Source: Micavibrio sp. UBA6147 (GTDB lineage: Bacteria; Pseudomonadota; Alphaproteobacteria; Micavibrionales; UBA1664). Taken from it: 64,000 nucleotides of DNA. The stretch spans positions 62,001 through 126,000 of the forward strand of contig DIUX01000004.1 of assembly GCA_002423185.1 (NCBI GenBank). Direction: 5' to 3'. Made by a program: the position numbers and the translations under genes. Shown in pieces: positions 1 to 8,477 of the stretch. How positions within the stretch are numbered: position 1 is the stretch's first letter; every line of letters begins with the position of its first letter. A model generated the notes under the pieces. It had not been told where the DNA came from and ran no database searches. It saw nothing but the letters and a program-made list of their open reading frames with translations.

Positions 1-1
1 C

Positions 2-3000
2 GGTACCGCTGGCGCAGACGGCGTTGGTATCACCATCACGTCACAAGCTGAAACCGGCGCGTCACAAACCGTGACCATCACAAACGGTATCGCCCTCGGC
101 GCTTCCACAGGGTTCAACCTGACAATCACCCCAATCACCGACACAGGCGCTGATGCGTCTGAGAACTTGATTGTTGACGTCAACGGCGCGATCAACCTCG
201 GTACAGGCACATTGACTATCCTGTCGAGCGATGGCGATGCCGAAGATACCAACACGGCTGACTTGCTCGTTTCTGGCAACATCACCGCTGCAACCATCGT
301 TCTCGATGTTGACGACAGCGTTGACGGTGCCGTTGCAACCGACGCAACCTTGACCCTCGATGGCACGGCTGCTGGCCAAACCATTGCTGCGGCCATTAAC
401 GGCGGCGCTGCTACCGAAGGCGATATCGTTGTTTCGAACACCCACGCAGACGGCGTAACCTTCACAGGTATCATTGGTGCGACAACCATTAACGGTATTG
501 TTGTGTCCAATAACGGAAGCAACGTCAACGCAACCTTCACCGCAAACGTAGCGACAAACGGTACGGGTATCGTGCTCGGTAACGGCGCTGGCGCAGACAC
601 CAACACCGTGACCTTTAACGCAGCGGGCGGCAACTTGACCGTTGGCGGCATTGTCAACGGTACAGCTAACGACACGGACAACGTTGTCATCGCTGGTGGT
701 GCGAACAAAGTCATCAACTCCGGTATCTGGGGTGGCAACAGCCGCATCGATAACTTGACCATTAACGCAACCAGCGAACTCGAAACAGGCGCAGCGGTTA
801 ACGTTGTGAATGCCACGATCGCTGCTGGCGGTGTTCTTGACCTTGGCGCACATTTTGACGTCACCAACAACATCTCCTTCACAGGCGCTGGTACAATCGA
901 AGTCGGTGCGGGCTTCAACATCGTAACGGGTAACGTTGCCAACACCTCCGGTACTGCCGGCGTTGGTACGGTCACGTTCGAAGGCGCATCCGTTGTTCAA
1001 AACTTGGGTGTCACAAACTCCCTCGCCACGATCAACCTGACGGGCGCTGGAACCAAAGTTGAAACCGGCACTGTTGCTGCAACAACTGTTAACTTCGGCG
1101 CGAACGCGACATTGGAAGTTTCCGGTGCAACATACACCGCCGCAACAACCACAGGCACAAACAACACCGGTACGTTGGAATTTGATGCTGGTGGTGCTGT
1201 AACGGCGACTGGTCAAATCGGTGTGGCGACAAGCGGTCTTTTGAACAATGTTCTGATCTCCGGCGCTAACACGGTTGTTTCACAAACAGGCCACATCTTC
1301 GCGACCAACATCACGTTTGACAATGCGAGTGCCGGCTTGACTATGGCTGACAACTCCAACATTACGGCGGCTGTTGTTGCGGCTGTTGCCGGCGATGGTG
1401 ACTTGAACTTTACCGGTTCATCCACTGTTACAGGCAGCCTCGGTGTCGTTGGTGCCAACGAACTTGATTTGATCAACTTCAATGGTGATAACACTGAAAC
1501 CGTTGCCATCACTGGTGACGTTGCCGCGACGGACATCAAATGGGTTGGCGCAACCACTGTGACCGTTGACGGTGACATTGAGGGTGCGTTGGACTTTGAT
1601 GCAAACGGTTCCTTGACGTTGGCCGCTGGCCACGCCATCACGGGCTCCGTTGTCAACAGCACAGACAGCTTCGGTACATTGGCTTTTGCCGGTGCCGGTA
1701 CTGTTACGGGTAACATCGGTGCTGACGGCAATGAACTTGCTGCTTTGACCTTGTCTGGTTCGGCAACGACTGTGACTGTTAACGGCAACGTACAAGCCGC
1801 TAACAACACCACAATCGGAACCAACACCTTGGCAATCGGTGCAGGCGGTACGTTCGATACGGACGCTGCTCAAACCCTGCGTTTCAGCATCACTGACGCC
1901 ACAACATACGGTCGCATTACATCGGCTGGCGCTGCCACCGTTGATGCCGGTACGCTTGTTGTGTTGTCGGTTGCTTCCGATGCCTACATCCCCACCGCAA
2001 CTGACTTTACCTTCATTGATGGTACGGGCGGTGTTGGTGTTCTTGCTCTGACTGACGGCAACATTACCGATGACTCGGTTGTCTTGACCTTCGCTCAGCA
2101 AAACCCAGCTGGTGCCGACCTCGTGATCCGCGCTACCCGCGTGGCCATGAACACCCTGACATCCGGTAACAACGGAAACACGGGTACGGTCGCTGCTATT
2201 CTTGATGCAATCGGAGCAGACGGCGATAACGATCTCGACTCTGTTCAGGTCGTCTTGCAAAACTCGGCTACTAACGCTGAATTGAACACCAGACTCGAAG
2301 CCTTGTTGCCGACAGTCGACAGCGGTGCTCAAATGGGTGCATCCATGAGCGTTACCAACACCACACTCGGTCTGATTGACGCCCGTACAGGCGGCAGCGG
2401 TTCGGCTGGTGTAGCTTCCGGTAACTTCGGAAGTGGTGCTGGCATGTGGTTCAAAGGTTTCGGCACAATGGTTGACCAAGGTCGCCGTGACGGAATCGCA
2501 GGCTACGAAGCCGATACATACGGTGGAGCAGTCGGCATTGACACGGACGGCATTTTGGACAACGCCATTGTCGGTCTTGCGTTCACATACGCAAACACCG
2601 AAGTTGACTCCGATAACGCCAACAGCACGAACTCCGACATCGATACCTACCAGATCGCCTTGTACGGTCAAACAGGCATCGTTGACGACAGATCATACCT
2701 CGCTGGTACGATCGGCTACGGCTGGAACGACATCGAACAAGTCCGCTACAATGTTGCTGGCGTAGCCGGTAACAATGCAAGAGCAGATTTCGACAGCGAT
2801 ACGTTCTTTGCTCGCGCCGAAATCGGTCGTGACTACCAAATGGACCGTACGATGACCCTGACCCCGTCTCTCTTGGCAAACTATGCCTACTTGGACGCGG
2901 ACAGCTACTCTGAAACCGGTTCAACGGCTAACCTTGCTGTTCAAAGCTCCGACATGTCGATCTTTGAATTGGGCGTTGGTCTTGATGCGAAATGGGACAT

Positions 3001-3277
3001 CGCCAACAGAGATGGTTCCGTATTCAGACCTGAAATCAGCGTAGGCTACCGTTACGATTTCGTCGGCGACGAAGTTGAAACAACAGCGGCCTTCACTGGC
3101 GGCGGCGCGGCCTTTAATACTCAAGGTGCTGATGCTGCTCAAGGTACATACAACGCCGGTCTTGGCTTCACGTTGCAAACAACGTCTGGCTGGGATTTGT
3201 CTGCTGCGTACATGTACGAAGGCAAAGACGAATTTGACGCGCACAACGCTCATCTTCAAGCACGCTTTAACTTCTAA
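2..3277 (+). CDS. Autotransporter (type V secretion), 5'-truncated
   Basis: The frame is open from base 2 with no stop upstream, so the N-terminus and signal peptide lie outside the window; a GTG at 71 is probably internal. About 800 residues of passenger are rich in Gly, Ala, Thr, Asn and Val in short strand-like units, as expected for a beta-helical, surface-exposed passenger. From about base 2440 (starting near MWFKGFG) the last 280 residues form an autotransporter beta-barrel with alternating aromatic and polar strands, ending in Phe (RFNF), the usual outer-membrane barrel C-terminal signal. The family exports its own passenger through this barrel with BAM help. The passenger ligand or activity cannot be read from the sequence. 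A strong terminator follows, so this is the end of its transcript. Confidence 0.9.
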   Translation, partial: GTAGADGVGITITSQAETGASQTVTITNGIALGASTGFNLTITPITDTGADASENLIVDVNGAINLGTGTLTILSSDGDAEDTNTADLLVSGNITAATIVLDVDDSVDGAVATDATLTLDGTAAGQTIAAAINGGAATEGDIVVSNTHADGVTFTGIIGATTINGIVVSNNGSNVNATFTANVATNGTGIVLGNGAGADTNTVTFNAAGGNLTVGGIVNGTANDTDNVVIAGGANKVINSGIWGGNSRIDNLTINATSELETGAAVNVVNATIAAGGVLDLGAHFDVTNNISFTGAGTIEVGAGFNIVTGNVANTSGTAGVGTVTFEGASVVQNLGVTNSLATINLTGAGTKVETGTVAATTVNFGANATLEVSGATYTAATTTGTNNTGTLEFDAGGAVTATGQIGVATSGLLNNVLISGANTVVSQTGHIFATNITFDNASAGLTMADNSNITAAVVAAVAGDGDLNFTGSSTVTGSLGVVGANELDLINFNGDNTETVAITGDVAATDIKWVGATTVTVDGDIEGALDFDANGSLTLAAGHAITGSVVNSTDSFGTLAFAGAGTVTGNIGADGNELAALTLSGSATTVTVNGNVQAANNTTIGTNTLAIGAGGTFDTDAAQTLRFSITDATTYGRITSAGAATVDAGTLVVLSVASDAYIPTATDFTFIDGTGGVGVLALTDGNITDDSVVLTFAQQNPAGADLVIRATRVAMNTLTSGNNGNTGTVAAILDAIGADGDNDLDSVQVVLQNSATNAELNTRLEALLPTVDSGAQMGASMSVTNTTLGLIDARTGGSGSAGVASGNFGSGAGMWFKGFGTMVDQGRRDGIAGYEADTYGGAVGIDTDGILDNAIVGLAFTYANTEVDSDNANSTNSDIDTYQIALYGQTGIVDDRSYLAGTIGYGWNDIEQVRYNVAGVAGNNARADFDSDTFFARAEIGRDYQMDRTMTLTPSLLANYAYLDADSYSETGSTANLAVQSSDMSIFELGVGLDAKWDIANRDGSVFRPEISVGYRYDFVGDEVETTAAFTGGGAAFNTQGADAAQGTYNAGLGFTLQTTSGWDLSAAYMYEGKDEFDAHNAHLQARFNF

Positions 3278-3311
3278 TTCCTGAGAACATCTCACGAATT
3301 AGCCAAAATAG

Positions 3312-3340
3312 AAAAACCCCGACTTCGGTCGGGGTTTTTT
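3312..3340 (+). terminator. Rho-independent terminator of the autotransporter gene
   Basis: A perfect hairpin AAAAACCCCGAC-ttcg-GTCGGGGTTTTT is followed by more T, 35 bases after the autotransporter stop. Because the A-run on the left mirrors the T-run, it may also stop transcription coming from the minus strand. Confidence 0.9.
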
Positions 3341-3430
3341 ATGGCCTGAATCCATCACTAGACAGGACGGCAGGCGGGGGCAAAGGGATGGGGCTAAAAA
3401 GAACGGCGCTTCTATCCCTCTATCCTGTTG

Positions 3431-4294
3431 CTATTCACAAGGCTTTTGAACGAGAGAAGGCCATGACTGCAACCAGCCATCCTCATGTGTTGCCCCTTGA
3501 ATGACGGTGATTGAAAACGGCCCTGTGGGCGCAATTTTTCTCTTATACGATTGCGCCACAATCTCCGGCACAATTTTATCATCCGCCCCAACATAGTGAT
3601 GTTGGGGGAGGGTGCGTAGCCGCGCGGGCTGTACGGCGGGATTGAGCGATTCGGTCATGGGCGGAACGGTATGAAACTCGGTGAAGGCGCGGTGGTCAAG
3701 ATTGCCGGCAACACTGCGCAGGCACGTCACATCCGCGCGCTCCGCCGCAATCAGTGCCGCCACCGCACCGCCGCCGGAAAAGCCAATTAATTCAAATTCG
3801 GGAATGTTGTATTGCTGTTTCAGCGCGTCAAGCTGCGCGTTTACCGCGGCAACCGCCTTGGGGGCAAACCGTGCATAAGTCCAATATTGCGGGTGGCATT
3901 GTGTGGCTTCACGGTTTGTCACATATTGGCATGCCCGCCCCAGCCATACAACGTTTTGTGATGAATCCGCGGCGGCAAGGCGAAGGGCAACGGGGTTTGT
4001 CGGCGTCGGATCGGGGGATTGCCGCGTGCGCGATAAAAAGGCGAGGCCGTCGCCCTCAATATAAACCCTTGTTCTGGCGCCGTGTTCGTTGATTCGCACA
4101 AGCGATTGCACCGGCAAGGCAAACGGGGCGTTGTCTGTGTTGGTTGAGAGCCGGCTCATCCCCCCTTGCGCCGCGATGGAGTTTGCGAGGGAAAACCTGT
4201 CCTGAACCGATGTTGTTTTGCACCCGCTCAATAAGCATAGGGCGAGGGCGGCGCAGGCCAAACTGGTTTTGTGACTGGTTTTCAAGGCTGGCAT
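3431..4294 (-). CDS. Predicted lipoprotein with alpha/beta-hydrolase fold
   Basis: The N-terminus has a lipoprotein signal with lipobox LLSGC, so the mature protein is probably anchored to the outer or inner membrane facing the periplasm. Further on, GFSGGG is a serine-hydrolase nucleophile elbow (GxSxG), GADDKIVP supplies a plausible acid and GATHEDGW a plausible catalytic His, in the usual Ser-Asp-His order. About 287 residues is normal for the fold. The start is set at 4294 because AAGGAG lies nine bases before it; an in-frame ATG 18 bases earlier would overlap this ribosome-binding site. The substrate (ester, lipid or peptide) is unknown. It stands alone, convergent with the autotransporter. 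Confidence 0.72.
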   Translation of the reverse strand: MPALKTSHKTSLACAALALCLLSGCKTTSVQDRFSLANSIAAQGGMSRLSTNTDNAPFALPVQSLVRINEHGARTRVYIEGDGLAFLSRTRQSPDPTPTNPVALRLAAADSSQNVVWLGRACQYVTNREATQCHPQYWTYARFAPKAVAAVNAQLDALKQQYNIPEFELIGFSGGGAVAALIAAERADVTCLRSVAGNLDHRAFTEFHTVPPMTESLNPAVQPARLRTLPQHHYVGADDKIVPEIVAQSYKRKIAPTGPFSITVIQGATHEDGWLQSWPSLVQKPCE

Positions 4295-4420
4295 AGTGTG
4301 TCGCTCCTTCATTTTTATAGGGTTATTATCTGTAGCATCGCCCTAATATTTTTCCAATACGCCGCGCATATCATGCCCGTCTTATGTCCTGACTTATGCC
4401 CCGTCTTATGCTAAACGGCC

Positions 4421-4446
4421 AAAAGAAAAAGGCCGCATATGCGACC
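4421..4446 (-). terminator. Terminator after the 4517-4861 gene
   Basis: Read on the minus strand, GGTCGC-atat-GCGGCC (one G-U pair) is followed by TTTTTCTTTT, about 70 bases past the stop codon of the small minus-strand gene. Confidence 0.7.
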
Positions 4447-4516
4447 TTGTTATTGTTGTTTACGTTCTGCGAGGCCGCCTCTGTGACGATTGCGGCATGA
4501 AGCAACAGCGAGCGAT

Positions 4517-4861
4517 CTAAGGGCGCGGCGGTGTGCCCCAATTGACGCTATTATGGCTGCGCGATGCGTCTTTGTCGCCTTGGGTGCGATTGCGTAGCCA
4601 AGCGGCAACCAAAAGGCGCTCATTATCCGTCAAGGCCGCGCGTTTGGTGAGGTAACTGCGGTGTGTTTCGTCATCGGCGTCATAGACGCTGGCGATCATG
4701 TTTGATTGTGGCACAACGCCGTCATCATCCTTGGTCGCCACGAAGACGGCATGACCGAATTGGTGGACGGGGCTCAGTTTATTGGACGCCATATAGCGCT
4801 GGCCGAGTTCGTTATTACTCGCAAAAATAATATATTCTTTTTGTGCTTTTTGCTCAGCCAT
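4517..4861 (-). CDS. Hypothetical protein, 114 aa
   Basis: I do not recognise a family. The protein is soluble and hydrophilic, with no signal peptide or membrane segment, and has a mixed-charge C-terminal half (LTDNERLLVAAWLRN). Reality as a gene is supported by an excellent ribosome-binding site, AAGGAGG seven bases before the ATG, and by a terminator just downstream. It is a monocistronic unit divergent from the gene that begins near 4983. No function is proposed. Confidence 0.6.
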   Translation of the reverse strand: MAEQKAQKEYIIFASNNELGQRYMASNKLSPVHQFGHAVFVATKDDDGVVPQSNMIASVYDADDETHRSYLTKRAALTDNERLLVAAWLRNRTQGDKDASRSHNSVNWGTPPRP

Positions 4862-4982
4862 GGGGGAGCCTCCTTCATTTCTCTCTTAACAATAGAGCAA
4901 TGATCAAGGCTGTCAAGTGTGCCAAACCGATTCGCGGCGGGGGCGATTTATTTTGACACGGGCGTATGATTTGCCGTTTATT

Positions 4983-5861
4983 ATGCGCATGAAAACCGTA
5001 AAAAACGCCATTGCAGGACTATGTTTTTACGAGGCCAACCGCGGCAAACCGGTTGGCCATGCCACGCTTATTTTGGCGCAGCCCAATCAAGCGGGCGGCT
5101 ATGATGCGGTTTGCATTGATTATGATGGCTTTAAAAAGCCGTTGCTGGAGGACGGGGCGCAGAGCCTTCTGTCCGGTGATGTTGTGTTGTTCCCGATCAC
5201 GCAAGATCAGGCGCAAAAAGCCCTGAATTATTACCGCGATATTGAGCAAAAGGGCGAGGGAGCGTTTTATTTCAGCCGCGACCTTTGCCATATTTTCCGT
5301 TTCGAGGCCGAGGGGCGGCGCGCCGTTAATTGCTATACATCCGTCCTGACGATTTTGGAGGAAAAAGCGCATGTCGATTTTGCGTTTTTAAGGGCGGCTA
5401 CAAACCAAGCGAACAGGCCGGAAGCCGCGCGTTTGGCGCTCTTGGACAGTTTGAGAAAACATCAAACGCGGCCTGTGTATGACCGGTTCAGCCTTGACTG
5501 GTTCGGGCGGGATTTTGAACTGGCGGAGCTTGGAGAGCGCGGCCTGCATATTGGCCGTGTTGACGGGTCGATGACGGCGGCGGAACTCATCAATGCCGCG
5601 GTCAAACACGACATCAGCCAATATCACGATGGGTTGGTTTATGAGAAATTATCGCGGATGACGCCGTGGCTGTTGCCCGAGGGTCAAAGGCAAGCAGCGT
5701 TGGCCAAAGATGCTTTTTGGGCAAGCCGGTTCGAGGCCGCACAGCTTACAAAGCATTTTACCGCTCTGATGATGGCGTGCGTGATGGCTCCGGTAAAATT
5801 AGGTGCTGCTTTTCATCCGTCGCCGGTGCTTTTACCGCGGCATTCCGTGACTCACAGATAA
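4983..5861 (+). CDS. Unknown protein, possibly permuted papain-like
   Basis: About 292 residues with no signal peptide and no obvious transmembrane segment. From Met at 4983, a GHA motif carries His26 and an NCYTS motif carries Cys117. The order His-then-Cys with intervening strands recalls circularly permuted papain-like (LRAT/NlpC-related) enzymes, but this rests only on motif order and is weak. The start is ambiguous: GTG at 4917, ATG at 4983 or ATG at 4989. A TTGACA at 4953-4958 just upstream could be the -35 of its own promoter, which would favour the later starts and a very short leader. Its neighbours give no clue to function. Confidence 0.5.
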   Translation: MRMKTVKNAIAGLCFYEANRGKPVGHATLILAQPNQAGGYDAVCIDYDGFKKPLLEDGAQSLLSGDVVLFPITQDQAQKALNYYRDIEQKGEGAFYFSRDLCHIFRFEAEGRRAVNCYTSVLTILEEKAHVDFAFLRAATNQANRPEAARLALLDSLRKHQTRPVYDRFSLDWFGRDFELAELGERGLHIGRVDGSMTAAELINAAVKHDISQYHDGLVYEKLSRMTPWLLPEGQRQAALAKDAFWASRFEAAQLTKHFTALMMACVMAPVKLGAAFHPSPVLLPRHSVTHR

Positions 5862-5933
5862 CCCGCTTTTCATCCGCTTCGTTAGAGTCTCCCCGTTAAT
5901 TTTATATTTACATATTTCATTTATACATAACGT

Positions 5934-6509
5934 ATGTTCAATGTATTGATGAATGATTCAAAGCTGGTTTATGTGTTGGTCGAGGCGATCCCGATCATCG
6001 CACTCGTCCTGTTCACCATGGCGTACCGCCTTGATTGCGGGCGCAAATGTGCGCTTGTTTGCGTGGCGGGCGAAATCGTTCTGTGTTTTTACAGTGCCTT
6101 TATCGGCGCGTGGATGGGGCTCATGATCGGGCCTTTGGCGGTTATTCGCTCTGCGGCCACGGCCTATGCGTCGGATCGGATGATGCATTGCATCGCGGGT
6201 GTTTATATTCTCGCCGCATGGGGCATGTTTTTTGCGCGCAGTGAGTTTTTGTACGACTTTTTGCCGATTATTGCGACCTCGCTTGGCACATATTCCTTGT
6301 TGTGCCGCGATAATCCCTTGCTGCGCAATATGACGGGCATAGTGGGGAGCATGGTCTGGATGTCCTATTACGCCTGTGTTGGCGGTGTTGGCGGGGCGTT
6401 GTTGCAAGTGATCTTTATCGCATCGACCGTGCAGGCGAGCTGGCCGTTATTGCGCCCTTACTTTGAACGCCGCGTCCTTACAGGCATGGGGTTCAGCCGC
6501 ACTGGCTGA
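5934..6509 (+). CDS. Multi-pass inner-membrane protein, YgjV-like
   Basis: The 191 residues form five or six hydrophobic segments with short loops, so this is an integral inner-membrane protein. The C-terminal part (LLCRDNPLLRNMTGIVG, then a long hydrophobic stretch) and overall size resemble the small YgjV/Imp family of uncharacterised membrane proteins. The family assignment is tentative because it rests on topology and a few residues. No ligand-binding motif is visible. It sits alone between the preceding unknown gene and the tandem paralogs, with about 120 bases on its 3' side. Confidence 0.5.
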   Translation: MFNVLMNDSKLVYVLVEAIPIIALVLFTMAYRLDCGRKCALVCVAGEIVLCFYSAFIGAWMGLMIGPLAVIRSAATAYASDRMMHCIAGVYILAAWGMFFARSEFLYDFLPIIATSLGTYSLLCRDNPLLRNMTGIVGSMVWMSYYACVGGVGGALLQVIFIASTVQASWPLLRPYFERRVLTGMGFSRTG

Positions 6510-6631
6510 GCCTAGTCTTTTTCCCGAATAAAATTTGACTTTTCATAATCTTGACCTTAGGAATAAAGGTTGGGATATGACGATTTGTCGTATCTGTACT
6601 GTTCACTCATTGCGATACAGGGCGCAGGCTT

Positions 6632-7504
6632 ATGGCAGATAAGGCGAATGATAATCCATTGAATAAGGGCTTTCTCTCCACGGGTGAGGCGAAGTCGCAT
6701 GTGGGAATCTACAAAGACGAACTTTCCAAGAATTTTAGCGGGATGAGCGTGGGAAGCGTTATCGCCGCCGGCTTGGGGCTCAGTGTGGCCGGTGCGGCTG
6801 GCGGCATGATGTTGGGGATATTGCCGGCCTTCATGACCGAAAAATATACCGAAACCGCGCGTGTTCCCGATGCGTCAATTGTTTACGGCTTGCAACAAGA
6901 TGGTGGGCATCGGTTGCTGGATTTTAATGACCGCGATGTCATGCTCATCCGCGCGGGGGCGGAGTATCAATTGTACACGGTTGAGGAACCGACAATGGAT
7001 GAGGAAGACGCAGATGCCGCTCTGCGCCGCGTTCTTTACATTTCCAATGCTGCGGATGCGCTTGAATTCATCGACACGACTTTGGCAACGATTGATCGCG
7101 TTTTGGGTAAGCTTGCGAATGGGCAGAGTCTTGCCGATGAGGATTTGCCCAATCTTCAATCAGCCTCCGGCGTGTCTATACCGTATTCTGAGGGCAACAC
7201 AAACATCACGCGATATTTTGATGCGGTCAGGAACGATCCCGCGGTGAATGGCGATTATGCCGCCGTGCTTACGAATTTGCGCGGGGAATTGGGCGATGTG
7301 CGTCGGTCTGTGCTTGATGGTGGTTATGGCATGAATGATGGTGCGAACCAGTCTTTGCCGGATTCTTATCGGGCGCGTATAACGGTTTTGCTCTCGGCGA
7401 TGGCGGCGGGGAGTTTGTTTGCCTTAAGTTTGCCGGTGATGTTGGGGCCGATTGGTGCCACACGCCGCCGTGTTCGCAAGAATAAGGGCTTAATCAAGGA
7501 ATAG
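6632..7504 (+). CDS. Two-TM membrane protein, first of tandem paralogs
   Basis: 290 residues: a hydrophilic N-terminus, a Gly/Ala-rich transmembrane segment at about 38-67, a soluble domain of roughly 180 residues, a second transmembrane segment near the C-terminus (about 252-275), and a basic tail (RRRVRKNKG). By the positive-inside rule both ends are probably cytoplasmic and the middle domain periplasmic. The gene 13 bases downstream encodes a protein with the same layout and recognisably related blocks (VMLIRAGAEYQLY here, YLLIRDGSDYRVF there; ITRYFDAV versus IYRYYDAI). I do not recognise the family. The two are likely co-transcribed. Confidence 0.65.
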   Translation: MADKANDNPLNKGFLSTGEAKSHVGIYKDELSKNFSGMSVGSVIAAGLGLSVAGAAGGMMLGILPAFMTEKYTETARVPDASIVYGLQQDGGHRLLDFNDRDVMLIRAGAEYQLYTVEEPTMDEEDADAALRRVLYISNAADALEFIDTTLATIDRVLGKLANGQSLADEDLPNLQSASGVSIPYSEGNTNITRYFDAVRNDPAVNGDYAAVLTNLRGELGDVRRSVLDGGYGMNDGANQSLPDSYRARITVLLSAMAAGSLFALSLPVMLGPIGATRRRVRKNKGLIKE

Positions 7505-7516
7505 AGTGAAATAATC

Positions 7517-8407
7517 ATGGCCGACAAAGAACAAGACAGCCCCGACAAAAAAGGCCTTAAAGGTGTGAAGGCAAAGCTCTCTGATGCGTTTGGCACGGGC
7601 AAGGACAATCCATCTATTCCGGTCATTTTGGGGCAAGAATTGAAACGCCCGTTCAAGCGTTTGGAGGGTATGGATATCGGGATGCTCGGATTTGTGGGCG
7701 TCATGGGCAGCGTGTTACTCGCTCTTCCCGCCGGGGGCATAGGCAGCGGCGTATACTGGGGAACAGAACCGGCGCAGGATACGCAGATCAGTGCTGCGGC
7801 GGATGCGTCCTACGCTCATGCGGCGGTGACATTGCGCGGACAGTCCTATTTGCTGATAAGGGACGGCAGTGATTATCGTGTTTTCAAACAAGACCGCGAT
7901 GATAATAGATTTGAATATGTTGGCCAGCCGGTCGAGGCCATCGCCGTTTTGGAGCACGTTAACCAACAATTCGCAGGTATCATCGATTATACGCGTCAGG
8001 GGCGAAGCCTAAGTGGTTACACAATCCCCGAAATGGTTGTTGTCAGCGGCCTGTCGATTGCGGTTGAAGAGGGCGGCAGCGATATTTATCGCTATTACGA
8101 TGCCATCGCGGATAAGCCGCGTACACAGGGGCTGAGCTATCCTGATGATCTGGAGCAATTCTCACAGATATGGCGCCAAGCGCAAGAAGCCATCAACACC
8201 AACGGATACGGCTTCACCGCCGAAGGCCGCGCAGCGGTTGCCGATCGCGGTACGGAAGACGATTTTATTGCCAACGGGGCGATCATTGGCGGGCTTGTTC
8301 CGTTATTGGGTTTGCTCGGTGTTGTCGGGATTGGCGGGACGGCCAGAACGCGCCGCCGTGTCAAAAGCTTCCGTGAGCGCGGGCATGATGATTACTCTTT
8401 GCGGTAA
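7517..8407 (+). CDS. Two-TM membrane protein, second of tandem paralogs
   Basis: 296 residues, paralogous to the preceding gene: charged N-terminus, transmembrane segment at about 53-80, a central domain likely in the periplasm, a second transmembrane segment at about 253-275, and a basic tail (RTRRRVKSFRERG). Both proteins begin MADK. The pair reads as a local duplication followed by considerable divergence, suggesting two subunits of one membrane assembly, which is an inference. A terminator shared with the convergent minus-strand gene closes the unit. No known domain is recognised. Confidence 0.65.
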   Translation: MADKEQDSPDKKGLKGVKAKLSDAFGTGKDNPSIPVILGQELKRPFKRLEGMDIGMLGFVGVMGSVLLALPAGGIGSGVYWGTEPAQDTQISAAADASYAHAAVTLRGQSYLLIRDGSDYRVFKQDRDDNRFEYVGQPVEAIAVLEHVNQQFAGIIDYTRQGRSLSGYTIPEMVVVSGLSIAVEEGGSDIYRYYDAIADKPRTQGLSYPDDLEQFSQIWRQAQEAINTNGYGFTAEGRAAVADRGTEDDFIANGAIIGGLVPLLGLLGVVGIGGTARTRRRVKSFRERGHDDYSLR

Positions 8408-8450
8408 GTTATGTCCGATGAACGCCTGATGAGAGGCTAAGGAAATCAAT

Positions 8451-8476
8451 AAAAAGCGCCAAATTCGGCGCTTTTT
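8451..8476. terminator. Bidirectional terminator between convergent genes
   Basis: AAAAAGCGCC-aaattc-GGCGCTTTTTT: a strong symmetric hairpin with A-run and T-run, sitting between the plus-strand paralog pair and the stop codon of the minus-strand coiled-coil gene at 8478. It can serve both strands. Confidence 0.85.
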
Positions 8477-8477
8477 T

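Noticed and set aside
62..2671. Long minus-strand frames (384 and 417 codons) inside the autotransporter gene
   Set aside because: They are the antisense shadows of a repetitive GC-rich passenger: Cys/Gly/Val-rich, with no family features or ribosome-binding site.
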